DNA of 64,000 bases from Treponema_C sp050320395 (GTDB lineage Bacteria > Spirochaetota > Spirochaetia > Treponematales > Treponemataceae), in assembly GCF_050320395.1 (NCBI RefSeq), contig NZ_CP144459.1:496001-560000 (forward strand). The letters are read 5' to 3'. Positions within the stretch are counted from its first letter, which is position 1. Every line of letters begins with the position of its first letter. The notes under the pieces are model-generated. The model did not search any database. It worked only from the letters and a program-made list of their open reading frames with translations, and was not told where the DNA came from. Position numbers and translations under genes: made by a program. Positions 41,597 to 50,374 of this stretch are shown piece by piece.

Positions 41597-44131
41597 ATGG
41601 ATGATTTTTTAATATCGGTAACGCTCATTTCGCTTTTGCTTGCAATAGTCAATACTATACGTATATCCGTGCAAAAAAGCCGTATAAAACGTCTGGAAGC
41701 TGAAATTGAATCATTGGGCCGTATGCAGGAAAAAGCGCAAAAAAACTGTGATGCCCTTATCCCTGCCGCAGAATCCGTCGATACACCTCCTCCTGCTTCC
41801 GCCATGACGGAAGATAAAGCTGCCGCCGCGGTAGAAGGCGGAGCTGCCGCTGCGGTAGAAAATCCGCAAATTGTAAGTACACAAAGCCGGGTTGCTTCGG
41901 TAAAAAACGGAAAACCGGAGCACGTATCGGCCGTAGGTACTTTTATAAAAAAACAGCTTTCAATAGAATCGATTGTAACCAAGCTGGGTATCTTGCTGCT
42001 TTTGATAGGTATCGGTTATATTTTTAAGCTTATACACGAAAAAGGTTTTATACGCGAAGAATATATTTTGCTTGTCGGAGTTCTTGCAGGAGGATTTTTT
42101 ACGGCTGCAGGTTTTTTTGTCCGGCATAAAAAGCGCTTTGTTTTATCGCAAGTGCTGTTCGGCGGTGCCGTTGCGGTTTTTTATCTTACGGCATTTGCCG
42201 CCTATGTCCGCTACGGTTTGATTGGTGACGGGCTTGCCTTTATTTTTTTATCGCTTATTACAATCAGTGCCTATGTGCTGGCATTGGCTTTCAATTCTCT
42301 TTCCGTATCGGTTATAGGTCTTTTGGGCAGTTTGTTTATTCCGTTTATCATAGATTCCGGCTTTTTCGGAGTCGGTTCTTTCGGCCTCTATGTGTTCGCC
42401 GTTGCCCTTATGTCTACAATCGTATACTTTTTTAAGCGCCGGCGCATTTTGCAATTCGCCTCAATTATTTCACTTTTAAGTGTGCTCACAAAGCTTTTAC
42501 TTTCATCGTCGTTTACCGTACGCGATGCGCAGCTCTTTTTGGCTTTGAGTGCCGCTCTTTGGGCAATTCATACCGTTCCCGATTTGTATGTGTTTTTAAA
42601 AGGAACCGAATTATCCCGTGATAAAATACTTTCACCGATAGCCGCCGTGATTAACTTCGGCTTTTCGCTTTTTTTCGGTTTTAAAATGATGCCCTATGAG
42701 GCTCTTCCGCCGGGAAGCGTGTATATCTTTTTTACGCTTTTGTATGCTCTTTTGTCCTGCCTGTGTTTATTTAAAGACAAGGTGCAAACACTCGGCTATA
42801 CCTATATAGCGGGAACTTTAATTTCGGCGTATATTGCGATTATCGACCGTTTGCAATACGATACCGAACCGGCGGCGGTGCTGGGTATAGGGCTCTTTTT
42901 ATATTGGCTGTGGCGTAAGGATAATAAATACAAACTGCACCTTTTTGCTCATATTATTTCGTTTACCGGTTTTTTGATGCTTATCGCTGCGTTGGAAAGA
43001 ACTTTTAATACGGATGAATCTCCTGTGCATTTTTCTTTACAGGCGCTTTTGTACTTTGTCCCGATGGCGGCTTCGGTGTTTTTGCAAAAAAATGCATTCA
43101 AAAAAGGTTTTCAAACTCTTGTTTTTCAAGTATATGTATCGGTTGTATTGTTTGCCCTTCTCTTAAAAATACTGCCCCGTCATTTCGATGATGTATGTTT
43201 GCTTTACGGATTTTCTCTTACGATTTTGTGTACTCTTTATACCTTTGTACATTACCGCTTTGCTGATTTTTTTTACGAAAAAAGTTTATATGTCCTGCCG
43301 TTTTTGACGGCCCTGTCTTTTACCCTATACGGTTTTGAAAACGGAGAAAAAGCCCTTGTTCCCCTTTTGTTACAGTGTGCTGCAGGCGGGGCTTTTGCAG
43401 GATTTTCATTTATAAAAACGCAAAGCGCGCGGCTGCGTTTTGCAAACCGCTTGGGATTTTATCTCATTGTTTTGAAACTGTGTTTGGTTGATTTTTACTT
43501 TTTTTCGTTTGTCTTTGCCTATCCGCTTTTTGCCGCGGCAGTCTGTATATTGCTTGCCGATCGTTTTTATCCGGACTTTTTGACGGGTGCCGTTAGGACA
43601 AAAAAAATAAGTAAAGCTGTTTGGGCGATTCTTTGCGTTTGGTATTATGCTTTGTATGCGTTTGCACGGGTTGACGGTCTTGACCCCTCGTTTTTTATGT
43701 TTGCGGTGAATGTATGGAACGGGTTGATTTTGCTCTATATCGTATACGGATTTAAACCGCGGGTTGTTGCATTTTTTGCGGTCGTAACCGCGGTTTTTGT
43801 TTTTTTCAGTATCACGGAAACATATCTGCGCTTTAAAAACGGCGGAATCCTTACATTGCTGTGGGGATTTTATGCAATCGCTTCATTTATATTCTTTTTG
43901 AAAAAAGGAATGCGCCTGCTTGTCTATATAGCGCTTGTGCTTATTCTCATCGTTGCTGCAAAGCTGATTTTTATAGACTTACATTCCGTCAGTGTTTTAT
44001 CAAAGGCGGTTACGTCTTCGGTATTCGGAGCCGCATTGCTTGCGCTCAGCTATGCCGTACAGCCCATGCTGAAAAAGTTTTCATCGGAAAAAAGCGTATC
44101 CGGCACCGAACACCGTGACGGCGGACTGTGA
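41597..44131 (+). CDS. DUF2339 polytopic membrane protein
   Basis: 844 residues from the ATG at 41597 (AAGGAG 9 bases upstream; an in-frame TTG at 41588 is less likely). The N-terminus has one hydrophobic segment, a coiled coil (about 30-50) and an Ala/Pro-rich linker. Then come many hydrophobic segments, probably more than 20 helices, starting with KLGILLLLIGIGYIFKLIHE and RYGLIGDGLAFIFLSLI, characteristic of DUF2339. Function is unknown in the family; large size and polytopic layout suggest an envelope role. It stands between the redox cluster and a thioredoxin-like gene. Confidence 0.85.
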   Translation: MDDFLISVTLISLLLAIVNTIRISVQKSRIKRLEAEIESLGRMQEKAQKNCDALIPAAESVDTPPPASAMTEDKAAAAVEGGAAAAVENPQIVSTQSRVASVKNGKPEHVSAVGTFIKKQLSIESIVTKLGILLLLIGIGYIFKLIHEKGFIREEYILLVGVLAGGFFTAAGFFVRHKKRFVLSQVLFGGAVAVFYLTAFAAYVRYGLIGDGLAFIFLSLITISAYVLALAFNSLSVSVIGLLGSLFIPFIIDSGFFGVGSFGLYVFAVALMSTIVYFFKRRRILQFASIISLLSVLTKLLLSSSFTVRDAQLFLALSAALWAIHTVPDLYVFLKGTELSRDKILSPIAAVINFGFSLFFGFKMMPYEALPPGSVYIFFTLLYALLSCLCLFKDKVQTLGYTYIAGTLISAYIAIIDRLQYDTEPAAVLGIGLFLYWLWRKDNKYKLHLFAHIISFTGFLMLIAALERTFNTDESPVHFSLQALLYFVPMAASVFLQKNAFKKGFQTLVFQVYVSVVLFALLLKILPRHFDDVCLLYGFSLTILCTLYTFVHYRFADFFYEKSLYVLPFLTALSFTLYGFENGEKALVPLLLQCAAGGAFAGFSFIKTQSARLRFANRLGFYLIVLKLCLVDFYFFSFVFAYPLFAAAVCILLADRFYPDFLTGAVRTKKISKAVWAILCVWYYALYAFARVDGLDPSFFMFAVNVWNGLILLYIVYGFKPRVVAFFAVVTAVFVFFSITETYLRFKNGGILTLLWGFYAIASFIFFLKKGMRLLVYIALVLILIVAAKLIFIDLHSVSVLSKAVTSSVFGAALLALSYAVQPMLKKFSSEKSVSGTEHRDGGL

Positions 44132-44206
44132 GGGTAAACCGCGACGGTCGAGTATAAGATTTATCGGGTATAAGATGTATATAAAATATTTTTTTAAGGG
44201 GATAAT

Positions 44207-44563
44207 ATGTTTTTATTCGGAAAAAAAAGAGAAACGCCTTTAGCGACCGATACGGAGCTTCCGTCTGAAAACGATGAGCTGTCCGCTTTGCAAGAGGCGG
44301 AGTACCGTATTACAAAAGAGGCACAGGGAATAAAAATATTGGGAAGCGATACCGTCCTGTGTTTTTCATTAAAGGAAGCCGTTGATGAGGTTCTGGTTCA
44401 GCTGTCCCCGAATGAGTCGGCGGAACTGATTTCCGATCCGTATATAACGGCCGCCTACGGCGTTATACATACGCCCGCCCTTGTTGTTGACGGCAGGGTT
44501 GTATGCACGGGGCGGCTGCCTTCAAAAAAAGAAATTGCTTCCTTTATAAAAAAAATGAGATAA
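44207..44563 (+). CDS. Thioredoxin-fold protein with degenerate CxxC
   Basis: 118 residues. The C-terminal 75 residues match the small redox-active disulfide (thioredoxin_3, TM0996/MTH895-like) family: IKILGSDTVLCFSLKEAVDE, YGVIHTPALVVDGRVVCTGRLPSKKEI. The family active site GCPKC is here DTVLC, so only one Cys remains and disulfide chemistry is unlikely. The N-terminal 40 residues are polar and unconserved. AAGGGGA precedes the ATG, and two copies of GTATAAGAT lie upstream. Its role may be binding rather than redox. Confidence 0.75.
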   Translation: MFLFGKKRETPLATDTELPSENDELSALQEAEYRITKEAQGIKILGSDTVLCFSLKEAVDEVLVQLSPNESAELISDPYITAAYGVIHTPALVVDGRVVCTGRLPSKKEIASFIKKMR

Positions 44564-44589
44564 AGCGTCCAATCGGATGAAGGCGCCCC

Positions 44590-45816
44590 TTACACAAAGC
44601 TTGTCTTTAACGAGCGGCGCTTTTTAAAACGTTCAATGCCCTGTTCCAAAAGCAGTTCTATAAGCTCTTCATAGGCAAGGCCGGCCGCTTCGCACATTTT
44701 CGGAAACATACTGATTGACGTAAAGCCGGGCAGGGTGTTTATTTCGTTTAAGTATAAGGTGCCGTCTTTTTTATCGATAAAAAAGTCAACGCGGGCAAGG
44801 CCGCTGCAATCGAGGGCGCGATAGGCTTTTTCGGCAATCGTTTTTACCCTTTGAGCTTCTTCTTCCGTAAGGGGGGCGGGTATTAAAAGGCGCGCTCCGT
44901 CGGGGTCGGTATATTTGGCGTCATAATCGTAAAAACCGTGCGCTGGTGCAATTTCGCCGGGTGTGTAGGATTTTACGGCTGTTTTTCCCGAAGCTGAAAT
45001 CGCCGCATTTCCCGTAACCGAACATTCGATTTCGCGCGCGTCGATACACTGTTCTATCAACACCTTTTCATCCCATAAAAAAGCGTTTTCAACGGCGGCC
45101 TTTAATTCTTCGCGCGAATGAGCCTTTGCAGCTCCTACCGAGCTTCCCGCACATACGGGTTTTACAAATAAAGGATAGCCGAATTGTTTTTCGGCGGAAG
45201 CTGCAATTTTTTCAAAACCGCCTGACTGTGCAGCGCTGCCATCCAGATGCGGTGCAGAACTGTCCTGCCGCGGTGCGGAACCTTCATATTGCATATCCGC
45301 GTTTGTTATGCAGACAAAGGGGACAACCTGTAAGCCTTCCTGCATCCACACTTTTTTTGTCTGCTCCTTATCCATCGCAAGGGCGCTGCTTAGAGCCGTA
45401 CAGCCGCAATAGGGAAGTTCGGCCATTTCCAAAAGCCCCTGCACAAGACCGTCTTCTCCGTAAGAACCGTGCAAAACGGGAAGGACAATATCGGTTTCAA
45501 CTGCATGACTTTCGTCCGGTTTGCGCGCCCTTCCTTCAAGGTTTACGGCGCTTTGCAGGGCAGCCTTTGCGCCGCCTCCGGGGACAATGCGCATCAGACA
45601 TGCCGGATTTTCATCAATGCGTAAAAATGCGGAATCGTCTGCAAGAACACGTGTCAATTCATTTTGACTTTGCAGATACCAGCGCCCGTCTTTGGCAATG
45701 CCGATGAGGATGATTGTATGCTTTGTCCGGTTAATGTGACGGACAACCGAAGAGGCGGAACGCAAAGACACCTCGTGTTCACCGCTTTTTCCTCCGTATA
45801 AAACCGCGATATTCAT
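44590..45816 (-). CDS. ddl: D-alanine--D-alanine ligase
   Basis: 408 residues. Ddl joins two D-Ala for peptidoglycan precursors. ATP-grasp motifs are AVLYGGKSGEHEVSLRSA (N-terminus), LHGSYGEDGLVQGLLEM, YPLFVKPVCAGSSVGAAKA, FLWDEKVLIEQCIDAREIE and ARVDFFIDKKDGTLYLNEIN, with TLPGFTSISMFPKM closing the site. It is about 45 residues longer than common Ddl because of a low-complexity insert with Ser/Asp/Ala repeats (DSSAP, DGSAA) near residue 185 and another near residue 85. It follows murE by 6 bases on the same strand. Confidence 0.93.
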   Translation of the reverse strand: MNIAVLYGGKSGEHEVSLRSASSVVRHINRTKHTIILIGIAKDGRWYLQSQNELTRVLADDSAFLRIDENPACLMRIVPGGGAKAALQSAVNLEGRARKPDESHAVETDIVLPVLHGSYGEDGLVQGLLEMAELPYCGCTALSSALAMDKEQTKKVWMQEGLQVVPFVCITNADMQYEGSAPRQDSSAPHLDGSAAQSGGFEKIAASAEKQFGYPLFVKPVCAGSSVGAAKAHSREELKAAVENAFLWDEKVLIEQCIDAREIECSVTGNAAISASGKTAVKSYTPGEIAPAHGFYDYDAKYTDPDGARLLIPAPLTEEEAQRVKTIAEKAYRALDCSGLARVDFFIDKKDGTLYLNEINTLPGFTSISMFPKMCEAAGLAYEELIELLLEQGIERFKKRRSLKTSFV

Positions 45817-45822
45817 AATGTT

Positions 45823-47550
45823 TTATTCTCCCGAAACGTCTGCATTAGTGAAACCGGCTTCTTCAAGAGCGGTTTCGGCTTCTTTTATTTCGTCGTAGGG
45901 CATAACCCTGTCTTTATAGATAATCGAGTTTTCGTGCGATTTTCCCAAAAGCAAAACCGCATCTCCGGGCCGGGCAAGCGAAAAAGCTTTGCGTATTGCG
46001 GCTTTTCTGTCGGGGATTAAAAAAAGGGTTTCTCCCCGCTTTAATGAAGTGCAGCCTGCGGCAATCATTTCGAGCAATTCCATGGGCTCTTCACCGCGGG
46101 GATCTTCGTCGGTTAAAATAACGATGTCGCTGTATTCGGATGCGATTTTTCCCTGAACGGGCCGCTTTTTTGTGTCGCGCTCTCCGCCGGAACCGAAGAG
46201 GCTGATAATGCGCCCCTGTGTTTTTTGTCTGAGCGGCGGAAACACCGTGTAAAAAGACGAGGGCGTATGAGCGTAGTCTACAAGCACTTCAAAGGGCTGT
46301 CCTTTCCGTATATGGCTCATTCTGCCGCGCACCGGTTCGAGGCGGCGTGCGAGAGCTGCAATTTCCTCAACGCTTTTTTCGGTCATTTGAGCAACGAGGA
46401 GAATCGCCGCCGTAACATTGCACGCATTAAAGGCTCCGGCAAGCGGCGCTTTAACGTGAATGTCGGCGCTTCCTTTTCGGCATAAATCAAAGGCTATGTC
46501 CGCTTCGCTTTCTTTTAAATGTTCGATTGTATACAATCCCGCCTTATACAGCTTTTCGTTTAAAAAACGATTATTTGAAGGCTGCGCATTTTTTTTCTCC
46601 GCACGGGAACCGCTATCATCGGCGGAAAAATCCGCACGGCTTTGCAGTTCTTGGGGCGGCACAAAACCGGCAACGGAAACCGAACCGGCAGCTTTTACAA
46701 AATCTTCCGCCGCAGAATCGGCGGCATTAACCGCCCCCAGAGGCTGAAAAGTTTTCGGCGTACCCGCAATCGTTTTTATGTGATTGTGAGCGGTCAGTTT
46801 TCCGAACAGGTTCGCCTTATCGTCTTTGTAACACTCGTAAGTGCCGTGGAATTCCAAGTGTTCGTGATTGACGTTCATCATCGCCGCCGTATCGAAGGGA
46901 ACGTTCCCTAAGCGGTTTGTCTTTACCGAAAGACCGTGCGATGAAGATTCGACTACCGCAAATTCGCAGCCGTTTTCGGCCATGCGGTATAACTGCTCCT
47001 GCACAATCGGCGCTTCGGGCGTGGTTTGGTGCTCCGGGTTATTGACGGCTTCACCGCCTAAAGAATACTGCACGGTCGAAATAAAGCCGGCCTTTTTCCT
47101 CGCCAAGCGCAAAAGCTGCCAAATAAAAAAAACGGTTGAGCTTTTTCCTTCGGTTCCCGTTACGCCGGCTATACAAAGCTTGTTTCCCGGATAATCGTAA
47201 AAGGCGGCCGAAAAGGGCGACATGGCAAAACGGCTGTTATCGACGCGGATTAAAACAGTTCCCCTTTGTTCGGCATCTTGTACCGCATTTTCCGGCAGTT
47301 TTCCTTCAAATATTACGGCAGAGGAGCCGGCATCGATTGCCTGCTTTGCAAAATCGTTTCCGTGTACGTGCAGCCCGGGCAAGGCAAAAAAAAGAGAACC
47401 CGGCGAAACCTTTTTTGAATCAAAGACGATATTTTGTATAAGCGGGTCTTTGTCGCCGTTCAATTCGATGGTGTACGAAAAAGAATCTTTACAAAGTGCC
47501 AAACATTCCGATAATTTTTTTTCCGACAGTTTTTTTCCCATAAATGCCAT
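45823..47550 (-). CDS. murE: UDP-MurNAc-tripeptide synthetase (MurE)
   Basis: 575 residues from the ATG at 47550 (AGGAG 12 bases upstream); the extra upstream residues of the open frame do not match the family. MurE adds the diamino acid to UDP-MurNAc-L-Ala-D-Glu. Motifs are FDSKKVSPGSLFFALPG, the P-loop GVTGTEGKSST, NVNHEHLEFHGTYECYKDDK (carbamylated Lys), LVDYAHTPSSF and LFGSGGERDTKKRP. The selectivity motif reads TDEDPRGEEP instead of the DNPR of DAP-adding enzymes, in line with ornithine in treponemal peptidoglycan. A low-complexity insert of about 60 residues lies in the middle domain (Ala/Asp/Ser-rich). Confidence 0.92.
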   Translation of the reverse strand: MAFMGKKLSEKKLSECLALCKDSFSYTIELNGDKDPLIQNIVFDSKKVSPGSLFFALPGLHVHGNDFAKQAIDAGSSAVIFEGKLPENAVQDAEQRGTVLIRVDNSRFAMSPFSAAFYDYPGNKLCIAGVTGTEGKSSTVFFIWQLLRLARKKAGFISTVQYSLGGEAVNNPEHQTTPEAPIVQEQLYRMAENGCEFAVVESSSHGLSVKTNRLGNVPFDTAAMMNVNHEHLEFHGTYECYKDDKANLFGKLTAHNHIKTIAGTPKTFQPLGAVNAADSAAEDFVKAAGSVSVAGFVPPQELQSRADFSADDSGSRAEKKNAQPSNNRFLNEKLYKAGLYTIEHLKESEADIAFDLCRKGSADIHVKAPLAGAFNACNVTAAILLVAQMTEKSVEEIAALARRLEPVRGRMSHIRKGQPFEVLVDYAHTPSSFYTVFPPLRQKTQGRIISLFGSGGERDTKKRPVQGKIASEYSDIVILTDEDPRGEEPMELLEMIAAGCTSLKRGETLFLIPDRKAAIRKAFSLARPGDAVLLLGKSHENSIIYKDRVMPYDEIKEAETALEEAGFTNADVSGE

Positions 47551-47746
47551 TTTAGCGTTTCGCTCCTGTATATGCAAGCGGGGCGGAAAATCCGCCGCCA
47601 ATGAAGAAAAAAAATAAAAAAAACCGATAAAAAGTTCTTGATAAAAATATATAGAATGCATATAATGACTTGTATAAGGCAAGGTTCGGAATAATTGAAC
47701 TTCAATGTTAGTTTATACAAACACATAATTTCATAGGAGGTTAATT

Positions 47747-50002
47747 ATGAAATTGCGCGATAACCGCTTTTTTTCAAAAATTGCGATTTTATTCGTTTGT
47801 TTGGCTTTGATTTTTGTACTCGCTGCCGGATGCCGCAACGACGGTACTTCAAAAATCAAATGGGATTATGAAGCCGATGTCGTTATCATCGGTGCAGGCG
47901 GTGCGGGTTTGCCCGCCGGTTTAAAAGCTTTGGAAGACGGAGCTTCGGTTTTATTCGTCGAAACCAACTGGGATGTCGGCGGACACGCGGCGGTCAGCGA
48001 AGGACAACTTCACTCAGGCGGCGGTACCGTTTCGCAGCAGGAATGGGGAATAGAAGATTCGGCGGATTTATACTATTTCGACCATACCCGCGGCGGAGCT
48101 CCCGATGCCCGGTATAACGACCGTATTCAAGTCCGCTCGGTTGCCAACAGTATGGCAAAGGCCTATGACTTTATCCTTAAAAACGGAGTTAAGCTTCTCG
48201 ATATTGAACCTATGGTACGAAACTACTATAGAGACGGCGGAAGCGACCCGGACAGCGTAGGCCGTATGACCTATTCGGACAGCGGTGAATGGGTAAACGA
48301 ATATACCGGCACCACTGCCGCAGGTGTGGCCATCACCCGCCCCTTGGAAAAATCGCTGCGCGATAAGGGGGCAAAATTCCTTTTGAATTATCACATGGAT
48401 AAGATTTACCGTGAAAATCAACTTTCCGGAAAAGTTTTGGGCGTACAGGCCGGCTATACCCCCCATGTTCTCCCCGGCCAAACAGAGCCCTTAAAAAGCT
48501 TGATGTCGCAGGGTAATATTGAAAGTACAAAAAAAATGCTGAACATTAAGGCGAACAAAGGCGTCATCATTGCTACAGGCGGTTCAACCGGAAATGTGGC
48601 ATTCCGCACTATGTTTGATGCACGGCTCGGCCCCGAATATGACGGACTCGGAGGAATGCCCTTCTCCGATCAGGATGCATCGGGTGAAATCGCCGCAATG
48701 GAAATCGGTGCCGCACTTGCATCTTTGTCGTCTTATCAAATGCAGGAAGGCGGCGCGCAAATGAAAGCTCCCAATCGTATCGGCTGCCAATACGGCTACG
48801 GAAGGGGCTTTATGCGCGACAGTAAAATCTGGGCATTGTCCAGAGCTACGGGTATTGAAATGGATCACAACAGTATGGTTATTGTCAATATGCTCGGTGC
48901 GCGTTTTGCAAACGAAGATGACTACCGCGGAGTATTCCCCGGCCACGAATACCAGCGCTTTCTTGAAAAAGCCGCCTCAAGCGTATTTATCGACCCCGAC
49001 GGCGACGGTAATGCCGAATGTTACGGCGGTCCGATATGGGCGATTGTTGATGCGGAAGCCGCAAAGCGCAATGACTGGGTTATGGAACAGGGAGTACTCG
49101 ACTTCGATAACGGGTACGCTTTTAAGGCCGATACTTTGGAAGAACTTGCTCAAAAAGTCGTTAACAAATACTACGAACACGTAAAAATGGATCCCAAAAT
49201 TCTTGTTGACACGATTAACCGCTATAACCGTTTTGTGGCGGCGGGAAAAGATGAGGATTGGGGAAAAACCACATTGGTAAATCAGATTAAAAACGGCCCG
49301 TTCTATGCTTTGTGGGCCGTATCGAATTTGCACGATACGCTGGCAGGTTTGCGTGTAGATGAAAAAATGCAGGTTGTAGACTTGCACGGAAAATTGATTC
49401 CCAATCTGTTTTGTGCAGGCGAATCATGCGGCGGTATGAGGGTGCACGGTTTGGGCCGCGTTATTACAAGCGGTTACATTGCCGGCCGTTCCGCGGTTTC
49501 CGTAGATAAGGACGGATTTGCAACGGCAGACACCGCTCTTGATCCCGCTTATGCCGGAAGTGAAACCAATGGAAAAACAAAGACCGATAAGGCCGAATAC
49601 TTCTCACTCCGCGGTTCCACCAGAGCTACAAAAACGCATTCCGAAAAAGAAGCCGAATTGGCGGCGCTGGCAAAAGGAAAAAAATCCGCCGCTGCGTCCG
49701 GTTCCATCTTCAATTATACAAGCATGACCAAATCGGCAGGCAACACCTTTACGGGAGCTTCCGATAAGGGGATGGGAGGTACTATCCGCCTACAAATCAC
49801 CGTTGAAAAAGGCAGGATGACGGCTATAAAAGTAATCAAACACTCCGAAACAGCCGGTATCGGGCCGCAGGCAATAGAAAAACTTACCGCACAAGCCCTT
49901 CAAAGGCAAAGTGCCGATCTCGATGTTGTTTCCGGTGCAACCATGACATCGGACGCTTTTAAAGAAGCGTTGGCAAAGGCTATGAAAAAAGCCAAAATGT
50001 AA
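47747..50002 (+). CDS. FAD-dependent reductase lipoprotein with C-terminal FMN-binding domain
   Basis: 751 residues. Lipobox LAAGC with lipid Cys29; the ATG has AGGAGG upstream. A FAD_binding_2 (fumarate/urocanate reductase-like) domain starts with ADVVIIGAGGAGLPAGLKAL and ends with NLFCAGESCGGMRVHGLGRV. The active-site region HDTLAGLRVDEK replaces the HHTMGG of fumarate reductases, so the substrate probably differs. The C-terminal FMN-binding domain has ETAGIGPQAIEKL and VVSGATMTS, with Thr732 as the flavinylation site for ApbE. It should work outside the cytoplasm, reducing an unknown acceptor. Divergent from murE. Confidence 0.88.
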   Translation: MKLRDNRFFSKIAILFVCLALIFVLAAGCRNDGTSKIKWDYEADVVIIGAGGAGLPAGLKALEDGASVLFVETNWDVGGHAAVSEGQLHSGGGTVSQQEWGIEDSADLYYFDHTRGGAPDARYNDRIQVRSVANSMAKAYDFILKNGVKLLDIEPMVRNYYRDGGSDPDSVGRMTYSDSGEWVNEYTGTTAAGVAITRPLEKSLRDKGAKFLLNYHMDKIYRENQLSGKVLGVQAGYTPHVLPGQTEPLKSLMSQGNIESTKKMLNIKANKGVIIATGGSTGNVAFRTMFDARLGPEYDGLGGMPFSDQDASGEIAAMEIGAALASLSSYQMQEGGAQMKAPNRIGCQYGYGRGFMRDSKIWALSRATGIEMDHNSMVIVNMLGARFANEDDYRGVFPGHEYQRFLEKAASSVFIDPDGDGNAECYGGPIWAIVDAEAAKRNDWVMEQGVLDFDNGYAFKADTLEELAQKVVNKYYEHVKMDPKILVDTINRYNRFVAAGKDEDWGKTTLVNQIKNGPFYALWAVSNLHDTLAGLRVDEKMQVVDLHGKLIPNLFCAGESCGGMRVHGLGRVITSGYIAGRSAVSVDKDGFATADTALDPAYAGSETNGKTKTDKAEYFSLRGSTRATKTHSEKEAELAALAKGKKSAAASGSIFNYTSMTKSAGNTFTGASDKGMGGTIRLQITVEKGRMTAIKVIKHSETAGIGPQAIEKLTAQALQRQSADLDVVSGATMTSDAFKEALAKAMKKAKM

Positions 50003-50069
50003 TTTTTCCGCTGTGCCGCTAAAAATCAAGCGGTGCAGCCGATCTAAGAAAATCAATCCTAAGATAAGA

Positions 50070-50117
50070 CGGGCGGTCCGAAAACTTCGGTTTTGAGACA
50101 GCCCGCTCCTTTTTTTT
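50070..50117 (+). terminator. Terminator of the 751-aa flavoreductase gene
   Basis: CGGGC-g-GTC...AAAAC, tetraloop TTCG, then GTTTT...GAC-a-GCCCG, followed by a run of T (50109-50117). Confidence 0.75.
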
Positions 50118-50323
50118 CAAGAGACTATTTAAAAAGGATATTGAAAAATAAGGGTACTTTTACCCTTATTTTTCAACATGATATAATCCGTATTTCGGAT
50201 TCTGTAAAGAGCTGATTAAAAAAACACTTACTTGTACTTTTCTTTTGTAGCTCTATTTATTTCGATTATAATCGAAACTTGTAAGATAATATTCAATTTT
50301 GACACATATAAACGAAATTAAAC

Positions 50324-50352
50324 TTGATTTATACCTAAATTTCAGGTATAAT
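50324..50352 (+). promoter_or_regulatory. Promoter of the DUF4143 ATPase gene with embedded palindrome
   Basis: TTGATT (50324-50329), 17-base spacer, TATAAT (50347-50352). Inverted repeat TATACCT / AGGTATA (50329-50349) fills the spacer and touches the -10, which suggests a repressor site. Confidence 0.6.
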
Positions 50353-50374
50353 TAAAGCGGAAGGAGGTACAGGA

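Larger units (their letters stand above)
50003..50374. other. Gene-free, palindrome-rich interval
   Basis: 372 bases with no convincing gene. It holds, in order: a terminator (50070-50117); a perfect hairpin TTGAAAAATAAGGGTA / TACCCTTATTTTTCAA (50141-50176, CTTT loop); AATCCG-tattt-CGGATT (50185-50201); the perfect palindrome TTTCGATTATAATCGAAA (50260-50277); and TATACCT...AGGTATA (50329-50349) over the promoter of the ATPase gene. It is notably AT-rich. Confidence 0.6.

Noticed and set aside
45126..45707. 193-codon frame opposite ddl
   Set aside because: Arg/Leu/Gln-rich shadow of ddl codons; ddl motifs are intact on the other strand.
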